Source: Hydractinia symbiolongicarpus (taxonomy: Eukaryota; Cnidaria; Hydrozoa; Anthoathecata; Hydractiniidae). From it: 64,000 bases of DNA. The stretch spans positions 16,184,001-16,248,000 of the forward strand of contig NC_079884.1 of the NCBI RefSeq assembly GCF_029227915.1, in the 5' to 3' direction. Under the pieces are notes generated by a model. That model saw only the letters and a list, made by a program, of their open reading frames with translations. It was not told the origin of the DNA and did no database searches. Position numbers and translations under genes: made by a program. Of the stretch, positions 9,301 through 23,920 are shown piece by piece; within the stretch, counting starts at the first letter, position 1, and each line of letters begins with the position of its first letter.

Positions 9301-10034
9301 TGACCGTACACGAGTCTCCATGGCGCTTTCCCAGAGTTGGTCTTGGGCTCAAAGACTCTGATGTTGATCTTGAAACACTTTGCTATGCCCTCGAAGTCAA
9401 CGAGCTTTGTAGGACGCACGTCCTCACGCTTTAGTTAGGGATTCTCGTAGTACTCGCGTGCTAGTTTGAGGGCTGGCCTTGTAAAGTACTCTGTTCCACG
9501 TTCTACCCCGGCCCTCTTTTCGATGGCTAGGCATCGCCAGACACATAGGTTGTCCGTTCGCTCTTCTTTACCATCCACAGCGTGGATGCACCTCTTTTTT
9601 CGCAACCAGTCTGGCAAAGGTCCACAGCCTAACAGGGGCTCCCTTGTGGAGATGATCTTGATCTGCACATGATTGAAGACTATTTTCCCTTCGTACGATC
9701 CTGGGGTCTCGATTGTTCTTTCTGGTGGCAAGTACGCCTTCCCCCAAAACTCGTTATCTCCAAGATCTAATCGCTGCATTTCACATTTTTCGATAAAGGC
9801 TTCGATGTCAGCTAGACTCGTAAGCGATCCTTCGCTTTCCTTGGTTTTGTGATACGGAGCCGTGCCACCTCCTGCTTCGTAGATGGTGCAAGCAAAACTG
9901 TAGACTACCTTGACTCTCATGTCTATGTAGGGTGTCACACTCTGTAGTCGATCCGCAAGAGCGTCGCGAGTTGCTGCTACTGGCGCTGAGACAGCGCTAT
10001 ATAATTTACTGATTGCATTCTTGAACCAACTCAT
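6329..10034 (-). pseudogene. Protein-primed type B DNA polymerase (Polinton pPolB), broken
   Basis: The main open piece (6329-9352, 1007 residues) carries a C2HC zinc finger (about 53-73), a 'YEYHGCKWHGCP' block (about 157-168), Exo I 'FDFEAL' (about 223), Exo II 'GFNSGKYDLSM' (about 323), a Cys-rich insertion (about 517-545), motif A 'DANLLYPS' (593-600), motif B 'KGTSFYGKM' (765-773) and motif C 'YMDTDS' (861-866). The true N-terminal part lies upstream: 9435-10034 begins 'MSWFKNAISKLYSAV' and contains 'DNLCVWRCLA', a block of Polinton polymerases. It is separated by an in-frame TAA (9435-9437) and then a frameshift near 9285-9300 in an A/T run. Full span is about 1235 codons, normal for pPolB. 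All catalytic motifs are present, but the two lesions make the gene dead as read. In intact elements this enzyme copies the element from a protein primer. Confidence 0.93.
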
Positions 10035-10463
10035 TTCTCTTTATTATATACAGATTTTGGACTTCAACTAACAGCGGTCGCAATTTGAGTGGGGAATTTC
10101 CCTTTCTAATCAAACAGATTTGCGCGTTTGTTGATGTCAGCAGTTTTGTCGAGTGTCGTCATGATGTCACGTGACTTGTTTACTCATTTGAGGCATGATG
10201 AAATCTGTGACGTCACAGATTTTTTTAGGGGTCTAAAAGCAGCGTTTTTTAATAGGGTTTTGACCGTGGAAAACCTAAAACCTGGTTATAAGGGTGTAAT
10301 ACTCTAGCTTTTTGGACAACATGAGAGATAGAGAAATGTTTGTTCTAGGACAGCGCACGCATATGACGTCATCAATGCATGCGCATGCATATATCACCTA
10401 CAACGGTGGGTGGTGTACTTGTAAAAATTCCTAGTTGAGGGTTCAATTTCCATAAATAAAGGG
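10035..10463. promoter_or_regulatory. Divergent intergenic region between polymerase and core-protein genes
   Basis: This region separates the minus-strand polymerase block from plus-strand genes and should hold promoters for both directions. It contains 'GAGATAGAGAAATGTTTGTT' (10,324-10,343) followed by CTAG, which matches 60,513-60,536 in element B with few changes. A GC-alternating palindrome GCATGCGCATGC lies just before the zinc-ribbon tail. AATAAA lies within eight bases of both flanking start codons. Confidence 0.5.
10384..10434 (+). pseudogene. Tail of a small zinc-ribbon gene
   Basis: Sixteen codons ending at TAG 10432-10434 ('HAYITYNGGWCTCKNS') match 'HEYITYNGGGCVC' in element B at about 61,520-61,560, where it follows a Cys-rich small gene. 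In A only this tail remains, 41 bp after the shared non-coding motif. It is evidence of an internal deletion, not a gene. Confidence 0.6.
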
Positions 10464-11080
10464 ATGTTTAAATTTGCTAACGAGAATGTTAACTCAAGAG
10501 ACTTTTATGCCAAAGCGACTCCACTAAATATCGAAGATATAAACATTGAAAATATTGTGCTAAGCGATCCTATTCCAGCAAACAAGGTCAAAGATGAACG
10601 TTTCGTCATTGGTTATAAAAATAGTGACAACAAGTTATCCCCTCTATTGATCAAAACACCCAAAAAGCTCTATTCCAATGGTGCCTCGCGTTATGATAGG
10701 GCTGCTCTCTTACCATGTCATTCGATATATGTAACCATCCCGAGTGGATAGAGAAGTATGAGAGTATCCTGACCAAGGTAGAGTCCTTGGAGGGTCATTG
10801 CTTCACCACCCCACCTGTGAAAAAAGGTAAATACGTAACTACTAAAGTGAAGGAGTGGGAGGGTAAAGTCAGAACCGATTTTCATTCCAAAAAAGTACCA
10901 CTAAAACAAAGCTGCGAGTGCAGCGCCATAATCAAGCTATCAAGCATCTACAGGCATGGTTCAAATTACTACATGCAAACCTACTTGGATGAGTGCAAGT
11001 ATAAGGTTGTCGAGTTTTATGGCACCAGACATCTTATTGATTCAGATGATGACGATGAACAACCATTCATTGCAGTATAG
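10464..11080 (+). CDS. Core protein of virus-like element (possible DNA-binding), split in two overlapping ORFs
   Basis: ORF 1 (10464-10751, 95 aa) and ORF 2 (10715-11080, 121 aa) overlap in different frames. In element B the equivalents lie in one frame, so A probably has a frameshift near 10,710-10,720. Shared blocks are '[17 protein letters not shown]' with the B version, and '[15 protein letters not shown]' with B 'PVKKDRYVNAKLKYY'. The ...KTPK...G.S.YD... pattern followed by a long helical/beta region recalls a protein I remember from invertebrate virus-like elements that may be a single-stranded-DNA-binding protein; this is weak inference. The tail of ORF 2 is acidic (DSDDDDE), a feature common in such proteins. 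AATAAA lies just before ATG 10464. Confidence 0.6.
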
Positions 11081-11099
11081 TAAAAACTCGATAGATTTT

Positions 11100-14124
<3,025 letters not shown>

Positions 14125-14169
14125 AAACTCGGAGTACCGAACCAATGTCAAGTTAATTTTTACTTCCTT

Positions 14170-14406
<237 letters not shown>

Positions 14407-14411
14407 ATATT

Positions 14412-14433
14412 CATTCTTTCTTAAAGAAAGATG
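14412..14433. promoter_or_regulatory. Near-palindrome with a start codon in each arm (element A)
   Basis: CATTCTTTCTT...AAAGAAAGATG. The right ATG (14431) starts the capsid-associated gene. The left CAT is an antisense ATG, with codons reading M-N-I before the (AT)n tract. This matches the longer palindrome at 63579-63606 in element B. Confidence 0.6.
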
Positions 14434-15087
14434 CGACAGTTATTTATAATGAATATTGACAAGCCTACAATATTTGATGACTACCTAGGCAGGATATGAG
14501 GATAGCCCTGAAATCCATCAGCATTAGGCCTACTTGGTTGAATCTCTACAGCAATAACGACTTTACCATCCGTAAGGTAGGATCTGATCAGACGATTATT
14601 CGAATTGAAATAATGAATGGGTTGTACAAGATCGAGGATTTAGCGAGTATCGTCAACAGTCAGGCAGGGGATAAGATTAAGCTGTTTGTTCTGAAAAATG
14701 GACTCTGCAGGCTCCGTGTCAATGACGGGTACACGGTGGTGATTCATCGACAACTGCAAGAGCTCTTGGGTCTACCCTACGATCCCAGTAAAAATTACTA
14801 TATGAAGGGTGACTACGATTCATTCTACAAGACTGACGTATACCAGCGACTGAGGCTTTTTTGTCCTCAGTTAGATGGGGATGATTGCTTGCTGGATGGT
14901 AAAAAATCCAAGATAATGGCCATCCTACCAACTAAGGAGGTAGGTGCTTGGGGAGACATGTTATCGTGGAGTTTTGATAACCCAGTGTACTTACCTTTGA
15001 AAGGTGCAACAGAGTCTAGAGTTTATGGTGACGGGTGAGCATCACCACGATGCGAGGTTTCCACTATCGCAGATTGCTGGAAACTAA
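14431..15087 (+). pseudogene. Capsid-associated (penton-like candidate) protein, copy A, frameshifted
   Basis: From ATG 14431 the frame begins '[20 protein letters not shown]' and shifts near 14485. The main open stretch (14496-15038) follows, and a second shift near 15010-15020 leads to TAA 15085-15087. The core includes 'FTIRKVGSDQTIIRIEIMNG' and 'YKIEDLASIVNSQ', 'GYTVVIHRQLQELLGLPY' and 'DNPVYLPLKG'. The sequence of short beta-strand blocks, 'LGxPYDP' and 'N/TPxYLPLKG' recalls a virion protein family I remember from cnidarian virus-like elements, where a penton or minor capsid role is suspected. A second copy sits at 62906-63583. Orientation relative to the core gene is opposite in A and B. 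Confidence 0.55.
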
Positions 15088-15213
15088 GTTTCTTATCAGA
15101 TTCTGTACGGCAATGCTTTGCAGGTGTGACTGCTCATGCGCAGTGAGTTAGTATTTCAAGCGTTTCTCGCAAGGGTTTTTCCTCGATCGTCAGTTGGCCT
15201 TGGCGTCGCAAAC

Positions 15214-15935
15214 ATGGCGGACGAAGAAATCCAAAAGATTGTCGAAGCAACACTTGCCAAGCATCAGGAATCAACTTTAGAAGCTGCTGCTACAGTTGCA
15301 GAAACAATTGCCAAAAGGTTCCTAGAAAAACACGAAAAGAAGGTAGAAGCTACTATAGAAGAACAACGCAATTTACAGTCAACTAACTTAAAAGGGCGAG
15401 GTACCCAAAAACAGATGGAATTCTGCACCAAACTGCTTACTACATTAGACAGAGCACAGAGAGCATCGCTGAAAATGAAGTTAATGCCACTAAAGAACAC
15501 CTTGAAGAAGGTAAGAAGTTAATACGGAAACGTGTCAAACTCATACGGTTAGCGGATAGGGAGGATTGGCAAGCTGCTAACGAATATGAAAGCGATGATC
15601 TAGACTCTAATTCTGAGGACGAACGCGCCATAAACAGAGCAATAAGAACAGCATATGCTAAAAAGGAAAAAATTAAAAAAGCAAGATATGATATAAGCCT
15701 GCGGAAACTCGCAGAAGATACTTTAATTATCACAATCAAAATACTACATTTGTTCCCAACGTGCGAAACCCCACATCTACATGGTCTTATCCGCGATTAT
15801 GTTGGATTTGTCAAAAGCAAGGACATATTTCGGCGTATTGTCCTACCAAAAATCTTTGCAGCTTACCAAACATCCAAAGTAGCGACAGAAGATAAAAGAT
15901 TTTTGAACTATTGCAGACAGTCCGATTTGTGTTAA
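15214..15935 (+). pseudogene. DIRS retroelement ORF1 (Gag-like), frameshifted
   Basis: ATG 15214 starts 'MADEEIQKIVEATLAKHQES', a coiled coil. The frame is lost at about 15,440-15,510 and continues in another frame ('KLIRKRVKLIRLADREDWQA', 'EYESDDLDSNSEDERAINRA') to TAA 15933-15935. The block ...IRLADR..WQ...EYE.DDL...EDE...RA is the signature I remember from Gag-like proteins of cnidarian DIRS/YR retroelements. The typical C-terminal zinc knuckle is not seen. It precedes the RT on the same strand. Confidence 0.65.
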
Positions 15936-16088
15936 AACTTTAATTTTACGTTTATTTTAATTTTCTCGTTGTAGCCAGTCAAAATTGGGAATTTGAGTTA
16001 GGCAGTACAAATGGCATCTCCGTAGTTGGTAACCTAAAAAAGAACGAAACATTTTGGGAAGACGAATTAGAATGTTCTCCATTATGTT

Positions 16089-17482
16089 TTGGGCATCATA
16101 AAAAACGGTTATCGTTTACCATTTAAAACAAAGCCGTCAAATTTTTTTGCTAAAAACAACGCTTCTAGTTTGAGACACAAAACTTTTGTCGAGGACAGTA
16201 TTGAGGAGCTTCTTTTGCAAGGTTGTATCGAGGAAGTCGAAACTATGCCATACTGCTGCAACCCACTCACTGTAGCCGAAGGAAAAACGTTAAAGGCTTG
16301 TTTTAGACTTAAGACATGTGAATAATATTATTGAATTTCCGAAGTTTAAATACGAAGACCTTAAAGTTGCGTCACAGCATTTAGAGAAGGATTTTTATTT
16401 TTCAACCTTCGATCTCAAAAGCGGTTATCACCACATAAGCATACAGGAGCAGGATAGCACATTTCTTGGTTTTTCATGGACATACGGCAATGGGTTGACA
16501 AAATTTTACCACTTTCTGGTTCTGCCATTCGGCCTGGCTAGCGCTTGTTATGTATTCACAAAAGTTTTGAAACCTTTGATTAAAAAATGGAGAAAAAGCG
16601 GTATCAAAATCACATTGTATTTAGACGACGGTATTTTATGCGCACAATCATATTCTTTAACAACATTTAAAGCCGGTCTTGTTCAAAACGGTCTACGTAA
16701 TGCAGGATTTATAGTTAATTTAAAAAAGTCGCATTTAGAACCAGCGCAAATTAGAACTTGGCTAGGATTTAATATCGACACAAAAAAAATGGAATTTTCT
16801 GTGCCAAAACAGAAAATTATAAAACTTTTACATCTGTTATCTACTGCTGTTAATTCCAAGTCGGTGAGCGCAAAATTAATTTCAAGAATTGCCGGTTCCT
16901 TGATTTCTATGTCAATTGCAATAGGCTCCTTGACTAGACTCTTTACTAGACAAATGTACGCATTTATTGAGTCCAGAAAAAATTGGTACTCCTCGATGGA
17001 TATAAGTGAACCTCTTAAAAAAGAGTTGTCATTTTGGCTGGTAAAGTTAGAAAAATCAAACGGATTTAGAATCAACGACTAAAGTAGTTTACAGTGACGC
17101 TGGTAGCGGCGGGTATGGCGGTTACATAGTAGAAAGGCTAGATAAAACAATGGGGCGACTTCACTTCCTCAGAAAAGAAAAAAGTTCTACATACCGAGAA
17201 TTGCTAGCTGTTAAACTTATTCTCGAGGCATTGGAAAGTAAACTTGCGAACGAAAACGTTCAATGGTTTTCGGACAATGTCAACGTCGCTCGAATAATCG
17301 AAGTTGGTAGCACTAAGGAACATTTGCAATTTTTGGCTATTGATATCTTTGGAATTTGCCTTCGTTCCAATATAAAATTATTCGCCTCGTGGAACCCTCG
17401 CGAACAAAACTCTACAGCCAATTTTCAAGATGACATCGCTATCAATTTTCAAAGTAGTCGATTTATAATCAGAAGTGGATAG
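16089..17482 (+). pseudogene. DIRS-type reverse transcriptase and RNase H, fragmented
   Basis: Three adjoining frames: 16089-16325 ('GYRLPFKTKPSNFFAKNN', 'NPLTVAEG'), 16318-17082 (RT palm: 'FYFSTFDLKSGYHHISI', 'VLPFGLASACYVFTKVLKPL', catalytic 'LYLDDG') and about 17082-17482 (RNase H: 'VVYSDAGSGGYGGY', 'STYRELLAVKLILEAL', 'WFSDNVNVARI', 'WNPREQNSTANF'). Motifs match DIRS rather than Gypsy RT (YLDDG, 'GYHHI', tight fusion with RNase H). Breaks at about 16,320 and 17,080 are frameshifts or stops. RT and RNase H would make element cDNA in the cytoplasm or nucleus. No methyltransferase domain is seen. Confidence 0.85.
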
Positions 17483-18579
17483 TAACGTTGACGCAGATGT
17501 CCGGTAAAGAAAGATAAGTCTATCAATGTTAGATATAAGAGACCTACTTTAGTGTATATAACATCCAACACAATACTTTTAAAAAAATGTTTCAAAAGTA
17601 AAAACCCGTCAATAATGTACAAAAAAAGAAAAAAAACTGAACCAGTGATATACCTCAACTACCCAAATTAAATAAGGGGGGGGGATGCTAAAAAAGGCAA
17701 TAATCTGTTTATTAAACTCACACATAAAAACTCATCATTGTAGAGTACAGTTCTATTGCTGTAGATAGGACAAAAGTTACAAAACATTTATATATAGTAA
17801 TAGCTGAAAATATATACAAGCATGAAATGAAAGTAGAACACATATATAATATAAGCAACAACAAAGCCAAGGTAATAACACATCTCTATATAATATTAAT
17901 AAGCGTGAACAAAATATATATATACATAGCATAGCTCACAACGAAAAATATGTGAAAACATAGAGTCCAAATCCAAAGTAGTAGTAGAAAATAAAATAAA
18001 ATATGTCATGCAAGGTGTGATGCCATAAATTGTTGGGCAGAAAACTGCTGAGCAAGGGGCATGTGAAGGTAAAGAAACATACTATCAGATTTCCAGTCCC
18101 CCAATAAGGATATGACATCCAGGGGAACACCTGCCTCTAAAGCAAAGGTGGCCCCCCAACGGCGAAACGAGTGGGTACCGTATTGGGAGGTAGAACACCC
18201 TAACTCTGTCAACACTTTTTTCATAACGGACATGAAAGTCCGATATGTCAATATAGTGTTGGGTAGCATCAAGGATTTGCGCCAACAAAAGGCTTGAGCA
18301 TCAGGCAGAACACCTGGAGTGAAAGAAAAAGCATGCAAAATAGCCCGAACTGGACAAAGAGGAGAAGAAGGAATAGCCACCAGTGGAACAGTAATTGTGC
18401 GCTGACCCAGTTGGATGGTCTTACTCCATCTAACTAGAACGAGAATATGGTCATCATGAAAAGTAAAATCAGACCGAACTAGTTGTTTGAGCGGATTAAA
18501 TATCGTAGAAGATGCCGGCAATAAATGTGACTTACGGAACAGACCAAAAAATGAAACTAAACAAACAGCCAAACCATAG
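17427..18579 (-). repeat. DIRS 3' segment, copy 1 (inverted copy at 52,007-53,159)
   Basis: About 1,153 bp, nearly identical and inverted with respect to 52,007-53,159. It spans the last RNase H codons, a non-coding stretch and the recombinase exon. The segment ends sharply at CCATAG/CTATGG. Confidence 0.85.
18006..18579 (-). CDS. Tyrosine recombinase exon of DIRS-like element, convergent to RT
   Basis: The 188-residue frame on the minus strand contains 'AVCLVSFFGLFRKSHLLP' at the start, then 'YGTHSFRRWGATFALEAGV' (HxxR box), 'ISLLGDWKSDSMFLYLH' (second His/Trp position and tyrosine). This is the catalytic half of a tyrosine recombinase, which in YR retroelements inserts circular DNA without target duplication. 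Just upstream on the minus strand, TTCTTCCTACAG (18580-18591) is a good 3' splice site, so the first half is probably in an upstream exon that I cannot find. The gene faces the RT head-on (tail to tail). A near-identical copy is at 52014-52580. Confidence 0.82.
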
Positions 18580-18591
18580 TACTGTAGGAAG

Positions 18592-20211
18592 AAGATCTAT
18601 ATATGTGTGCATTTAAACACTCATAAATATATATTTATGAGTCACAAAAACAACAACCATCAGGTATTTATATTAAAAAAAGACACAGACATGTAATTAC
18701 CAGGAGGAACAAACTGAATTAATTTACCAAGAACTGGACTGTTTTGAAGAAACCAACATTTATGCAGAAATAAGAATGGAGTAATGCAGAATAGTATATA
18801 GTCCTAAGCCTAACTTGCTAATGCTAATTAAAAAGGTGTATACGTCTACTACAGCAAAAAAAAAGGATTGACTATAAAAAGAAAATGCACCTACCAGCCA
18901 GTTTGATTTCAATTTTTCTCACAATCGACTCGGTTGTTTCTGGTGGTTAAAATGAACCAACACATGGTGAAATAGGTAGGTTAAGTTAAACGTTTTCTAG
19001 TTCGCTGATATTTAACCTAATAGAATGTACAATCTGCATATTCATAATTAGAACATTTTGTAAACGTACCAATTCATTTTCACCACAGTAAAAAAGGTAT
19101 GTAATATCACTTTGTTCAGATTGGCAATGCAATTTTTAACTAATTTTCACGTAATCAAAATAAAAAGTAAAAACGTAACTGTATAATTATATATTTGAAA
19201 ATGGCAATTTATAACATTTTTTAACACAACTTTATACAAATTCATCAACATTCACTTTCTATTCCTTAAAATATGCAATGAAACTATATCTTATATGCTA
19301 AACGACAAACAACTTAGTTAACGTAACACCACAACCTTTTTATATCAGATTGACGTCAATGTTTCTTTTTAAAATAGTGAAGACATTTCATTGCTGTTAG
19401 AACTTAAAGGCTAAATAACTTAAAAACAGATGGAAATAACTGATGTTATTTCCCTCATGGATTACTAGGGACAACTCCAGACCAAAATTAGGCCAATTTT
19501 TCCAAAGCTGGTTCAACCCGTCTGTTCCGGAATAGACAGGTTGATGATGTCATTAAAAAACTTTTAAACTCCAATATATCTGTAACTGGTTGTCAAAAGT
19601 AATAATCCTATACATTTTGGTTATCAGCATTAAAAAAATTGTATTTTGGCCGTTCTTTGTTAATTTAAGCCAAATTTTTAAACCCGTAAAGGGAACCCAA
19701 GGTAAAAAATAATGTTGGACTTATATTATAGAGCTTAAAAAATTGGTTAACAAGTCTTTTTAAATTTTTTAAAAGCTCTTTTCATTTCACACTTAAAGAA
19801 TTTCAGATTTAATTATGCTGCATAAATTATGATGTCATATTTAAGTAATAGCAAATTTTGACATTTTCTGTCATCAGTAATTTTAGACCTGATAAAAGGT
19901 GTGCATTCAAACTTTATCAATGCATAGATATTATAAAGGTGAATAGTTAACATACTTTTTTTTGCCAAAATGACACTTGTTTGCTCGTCCCAGGCCTCAA
20001 ATTATATCACAGATTCTTATCCACAGAGCCTACATAGATAAAATTTTATCTGCTGAAAGTTTTTTAATGGAGATAATATTAGGAACCAAAATTTTTTGCT
20101 TATATGCTTTATGAAAAACACACACATTTTTTTTGTTTTAGAATTACATATATATCGCTTCAATTGACTCCTTACAATTGGGTAGGGGAGAGTAGTAAAT
20201 ATAATTGTATA
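18592..20211. other. Non-coding AT-rich stretch
   Basis: No convincing gene. It may include an intron or 5' part of the recombinase element. Near its right end 'CAATTGGGTAGGGGAGAG' (20,176-20,193) looks like a polypurine tract placed 18 bp before the LTR at 20,212. Confidence 0.5.
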
Positions 20212-20541
20212 TGTTGGAGAATTGTTTTGTATATATACCTGTAAGTTGTATATAGTTTGTTATATTTATATCTCAGTGTTCGTTGTCCTGCAAACATGGC
20301 AATTGTGTATTTGTTTTGCAGTGAGTCAGCCATGTTTGTTTTGCTGTTCTGTACTGTACTTTCCGCTGACCACTTGGGATCTAATCAAGACTCTCCTTTA
20401 GCTGTAGGATGGAGAGTCCAGGTATGGTCAGTGGGTGTGCTAGCTTGTATCAGTAGGCAAGAGACATGTAACAAGTGAGGAGCTATATAATATATTCAAT
20501 AACATACACAAGTGTTCTTGTCTGTCCAACGCCTTACAACA
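20212..20541 (+). repeat. LTR, left (TGTTGGAG...TTACAACA)
   Basis: A 330-bp sequence with TG...CA ends and short terminal inverted repeats TGTTG/CAACA. It corresponds to 32608-32936. About 13 differences fall in its outer 180 bp and about 2 in the inner 150 bp. Spurious short ORFs inside it are not genes. Confidence 0.75.
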
Positions 20542-20917
20542 TATAGTCTCTCTTTTTTCACATACACATGTACACAGCTTCAGCTAACCATCTTTTGTTA
20601 CAACGCTCTTATTGAGAATTGAAAAAAGGAAGTAAACTGTTATAAATTAAGAAGGCTCTGACTATAAAAAAAAAATGAAATAATTTTTTTGTGAAATATT
20701 TTGAAAATAGAAGGTACAATTCCTTCACATATATTTTGAGTAGGGTTACTGGCAATAATATACTAAATTTTAATGCCGTGAGACGAATTATTTCTTTAGA
20801 AAATGAGAGATATTCATAATTCCCATGGTGAAAGCCTTATTAAATTCACTCTGCAATACAAAAAATGAGTAAACAACTTAAACTGTGAAGAGATCTTATC
20901 AATGTTAGTATATATGT

Positions 20918-23468
20918 TGTTATATGCGGATATGAATGGATGTGAAGAGAGTGAACAAGTAAAGCTCTTCAGCTTGAGTCAAACACCTTTGATAAGAATA
21001 AGAAGAGTAAATAAGGCTATATACAGGTGGATAAACAATCCTAGCTTAGCAGCTTGTAAGATAGCTAGTCCATCTCAATAAAAAGCATAATATAACATAC
21101 TACTTAAGCTGAATATTCATTTGGTAACATACTCCTTAAGATGTCTTGGAGCTTTTATTTTACATCCTGATGAGCTCCTTGCTTGTGGTTGTTGTGGCTC
21201 TTCATTTTCTGGTTCTTCCATGAAGGGTATGGTTGCATCGGAATCGTATTCATCAACGTCTCGTTCTGGTTCTTTTGGTGATCGGACAAACTACTATCAT
21301 CATCAGAGTCTAATATATTTGAATCATAACCGTTTTTAGTTTTCAGAATGTGTTGGCGATTACATCTGGCTTTGCGGGTGATGGTGCTTTTCTATCATGG
21401 ATTCTAACCTGGATTGAGTATTGGTTTCACATGATTTGTAGATGATGGTGATGGTTGACGCTTTGTAGATTTTGATGTTGGTTCATTGTGGCTAATGAAG
21501 GATGGTAGCAGAGTGCGTGTTGGACTATTAAACATAAGGCCTGTTGGCGATGGTTGGTCATTGATTGAGGGTACTGCTCGTAAATCGATTTGCCAAAGTG
21601 CATTGGATGCATCAAGTTTCAAGAAATATTTGGCGCCTGAGATTTGTGATAATATTTCCTCGGCTGTTGGGAGCTTATGGTGATGACGTTTGATAGCTTT
21701 ATTGAGATTGTGAGGATCAAGGCATACACGGAGAGCAACATTCGGTTTGTTATATACAACTACAGAACTAACCCAATCAGTAAGTTCAGTTACTTTGGTA
21801 ATAATGTTCATGTCTATCATGCGTTGAAGTTCCTTCTTTAAACGATCACGAAGGGCTACAGGTACATTGCGACACACGTCAAAACAGGTGGTACTCAGGA
21901 TGAATTAAAATGTGGCATTCACCAGGGAGAGTACCAATTTATTCAAAACAGTCATTATATTCATTCAAAAGATTGCGTCTGATTGTGAAATGTTCAGTTG
22001 ATCTACGTCGGATTAAGTCGAGATCACACAATGTTTTGAGACTGAGTATTGGAGATCCATTTTCTTTCGTGATAAAAAACATTGTTAGAGTGATACCATT
22101 GCGGTGTTTGATACGGAGGATACATTGACCTGCTACGGAGATTTGAGTTTTGTTGTATGCAGTATGTTTGTATTTTGACAGTTTCTGGATGGTCTAATGC
22201 AGTTGGATCGGATATTTCGTTGATGTCAGCTGAAGGTTCAGATTCTACAGTTGGTTCCAATCAGAGGTTGGTTCAAGTTTAATTCATCCAAGGAAGAATT
22301 CATAGCTGAACTGTCGAGTCTAAATTAGGTTGATGTTCTTGTTCAACTGAGCCAACTGGTTTTGATGGACGTTGTGAGTATCTCTATATCTACGTTGAGA
22401 TAAGTTTTGATTAGATCTTCAACTACATATAGAAAAGTGTCCTTTACTTTTACAGATATTGCATATTTTGCCATATGCTGGACATGAACCACGAGGATGA
22501 CTTCCAGCACAGAATTTGCATTCTGTGATGATTTTTTTGCTTTTTTGATGATGGATCATCTGATTAATATCAGAATTAGCAGTTGATGACGATGGAGTTG
22601 AGTCAGGTTTGTTGTGAATAGACTTAGTTTGCAACTTTGATTCCTGGCTCTACTGTAAGAGTACTTTTTCTGATGTAATGTCGTTTTCGCGAAGTAGGCG
22701 TTCTTGAAGTTTTTTGTCTCCTAAACCGATACTGATTATGTCTTTGATAAGAGAATCCTGGAGTTGATTGAGTTCACAGTCTTTGCTTAATTTACGTAAT
22801 TTAGTGTAATATTCATCAAATTTCTTCGTGTCTCTTTGTGACAAGCATTAAATAATGTAAATCTAATAAAAGTCAAATTTTTTCTCGGTTTGAAGTGATC
22901 ATCAAATTTCTGGAGAATAATGTTCAATTTCATTTCATCTCCTTCATTGAATTCAAAAGTATCGTAAATTTCATTGCATTGCTTACCTATGCAGTGAAGA
23001 AAGATTGATGATTTGACAATATCTGGCTTATCAGCAAATTCGGTGACTTGGAGGAAGATTTGAAATGCCTGGATCCATGATATCCAGAGTTCGGCAAGGT
23101 TTTTTGAAGTGCCCAAGTTTAGTGCCTTTGGAGCCTTGCCTGAGAAAATCCATTATTGAAAAAATACTGTGAGTTGTAAAATATTGCAAGTGGAGGTTCT
23201 TGTGTAGCAATTTCAATATTCTGACTTCATGTTATATGGAGATATGATTGGATGTAAAGAGAGTGAACAAGTAAAGCTCTTCAGCTTGAGCAGTCAGTCA
23301 TCTTTGGTAAGAATAACAAGAGTAAAAACTATGTACAGGTCTAATCGAGATATAGGGTTATAAGGCTATAGCTATACAGGTGGATAAACAATTCTAAGTT
23401 AGCAGCTTGTAAGCAGGGCTTAGATAGCTATATAGTCTATCTCAATAAAAAACAAATATAAAATTATG
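20918..23468 (-). mobile_element. Deleted Ty3/Gypsy element 1, left-arm copy
   Basis: LTRs: 20918-21097 (180 bp, TGTTATAT...ATATAACA) and 23230 to about 23468, more diverged with extra segments. Inside, on the minus strand: Gag (23216-22650, 'DHFKPRKNLTFIRF'), a zinc knuckle ('CKFCAGSHPRGSC' and 'CNICKSKGHFSIC', 22634-22419), protease-region debris (22260-22024), and the first 100 residues of RT (21877-21404: 'DWVSSVVVYNKPN', 'LRVCLDPHNLNKAIKR', 'GAKYFLKLDASNALWQI'). RT then jumps to a Pro/Ser-rich tail, so the RT palm, RNase H and integrase are deleted. Non-autonomous relic. Confidence 0.82.
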
Positions 23469-23920
23469 TCTGTTTCGAATATTCATCCTATTAATCTAGC
23501 AGAGGTACTATTTTGCCATAGGTACAATTTTGCCATAAAGAAAAAAATTCCAATTCATGCCACTGTGAGGCATTTAAACTCACTTTTAGGGACGTATGGT
23601 TCCTTCGTAAAAAGTGGCAAAATTGTAGCTACACCCTTCTTTGTACGCTAATGTCTAGCTAGCCAGCTAGCTAGGAGTCTGGGGACTCGAAACTATGATG
23701 AAATTTCGCTTGGCCCATCAAGTAGGAGGTAAGAAATTACACTCAGTCATACAATTTATGAATATATAGCCTAGCTAGCTTGCTATCTTTCTTATAGTTA
23801 TAAGCTACCTATAGCTATAGTCTACAGAACAGCGCAAAACATAGCAAAAATTTGAATTTTACCTGTATTTAAGGCATCCGTCAAATTCTTTGATACACTT
23901 TCTACGGTGGCCCATAACTG

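Noticed and set aside
20257-20478. Possible signal-peptide protein at 20.3 kb
   Set aside because: The frame lies in an LTR and is not conserved in the mirror copy at 32.7 kb.
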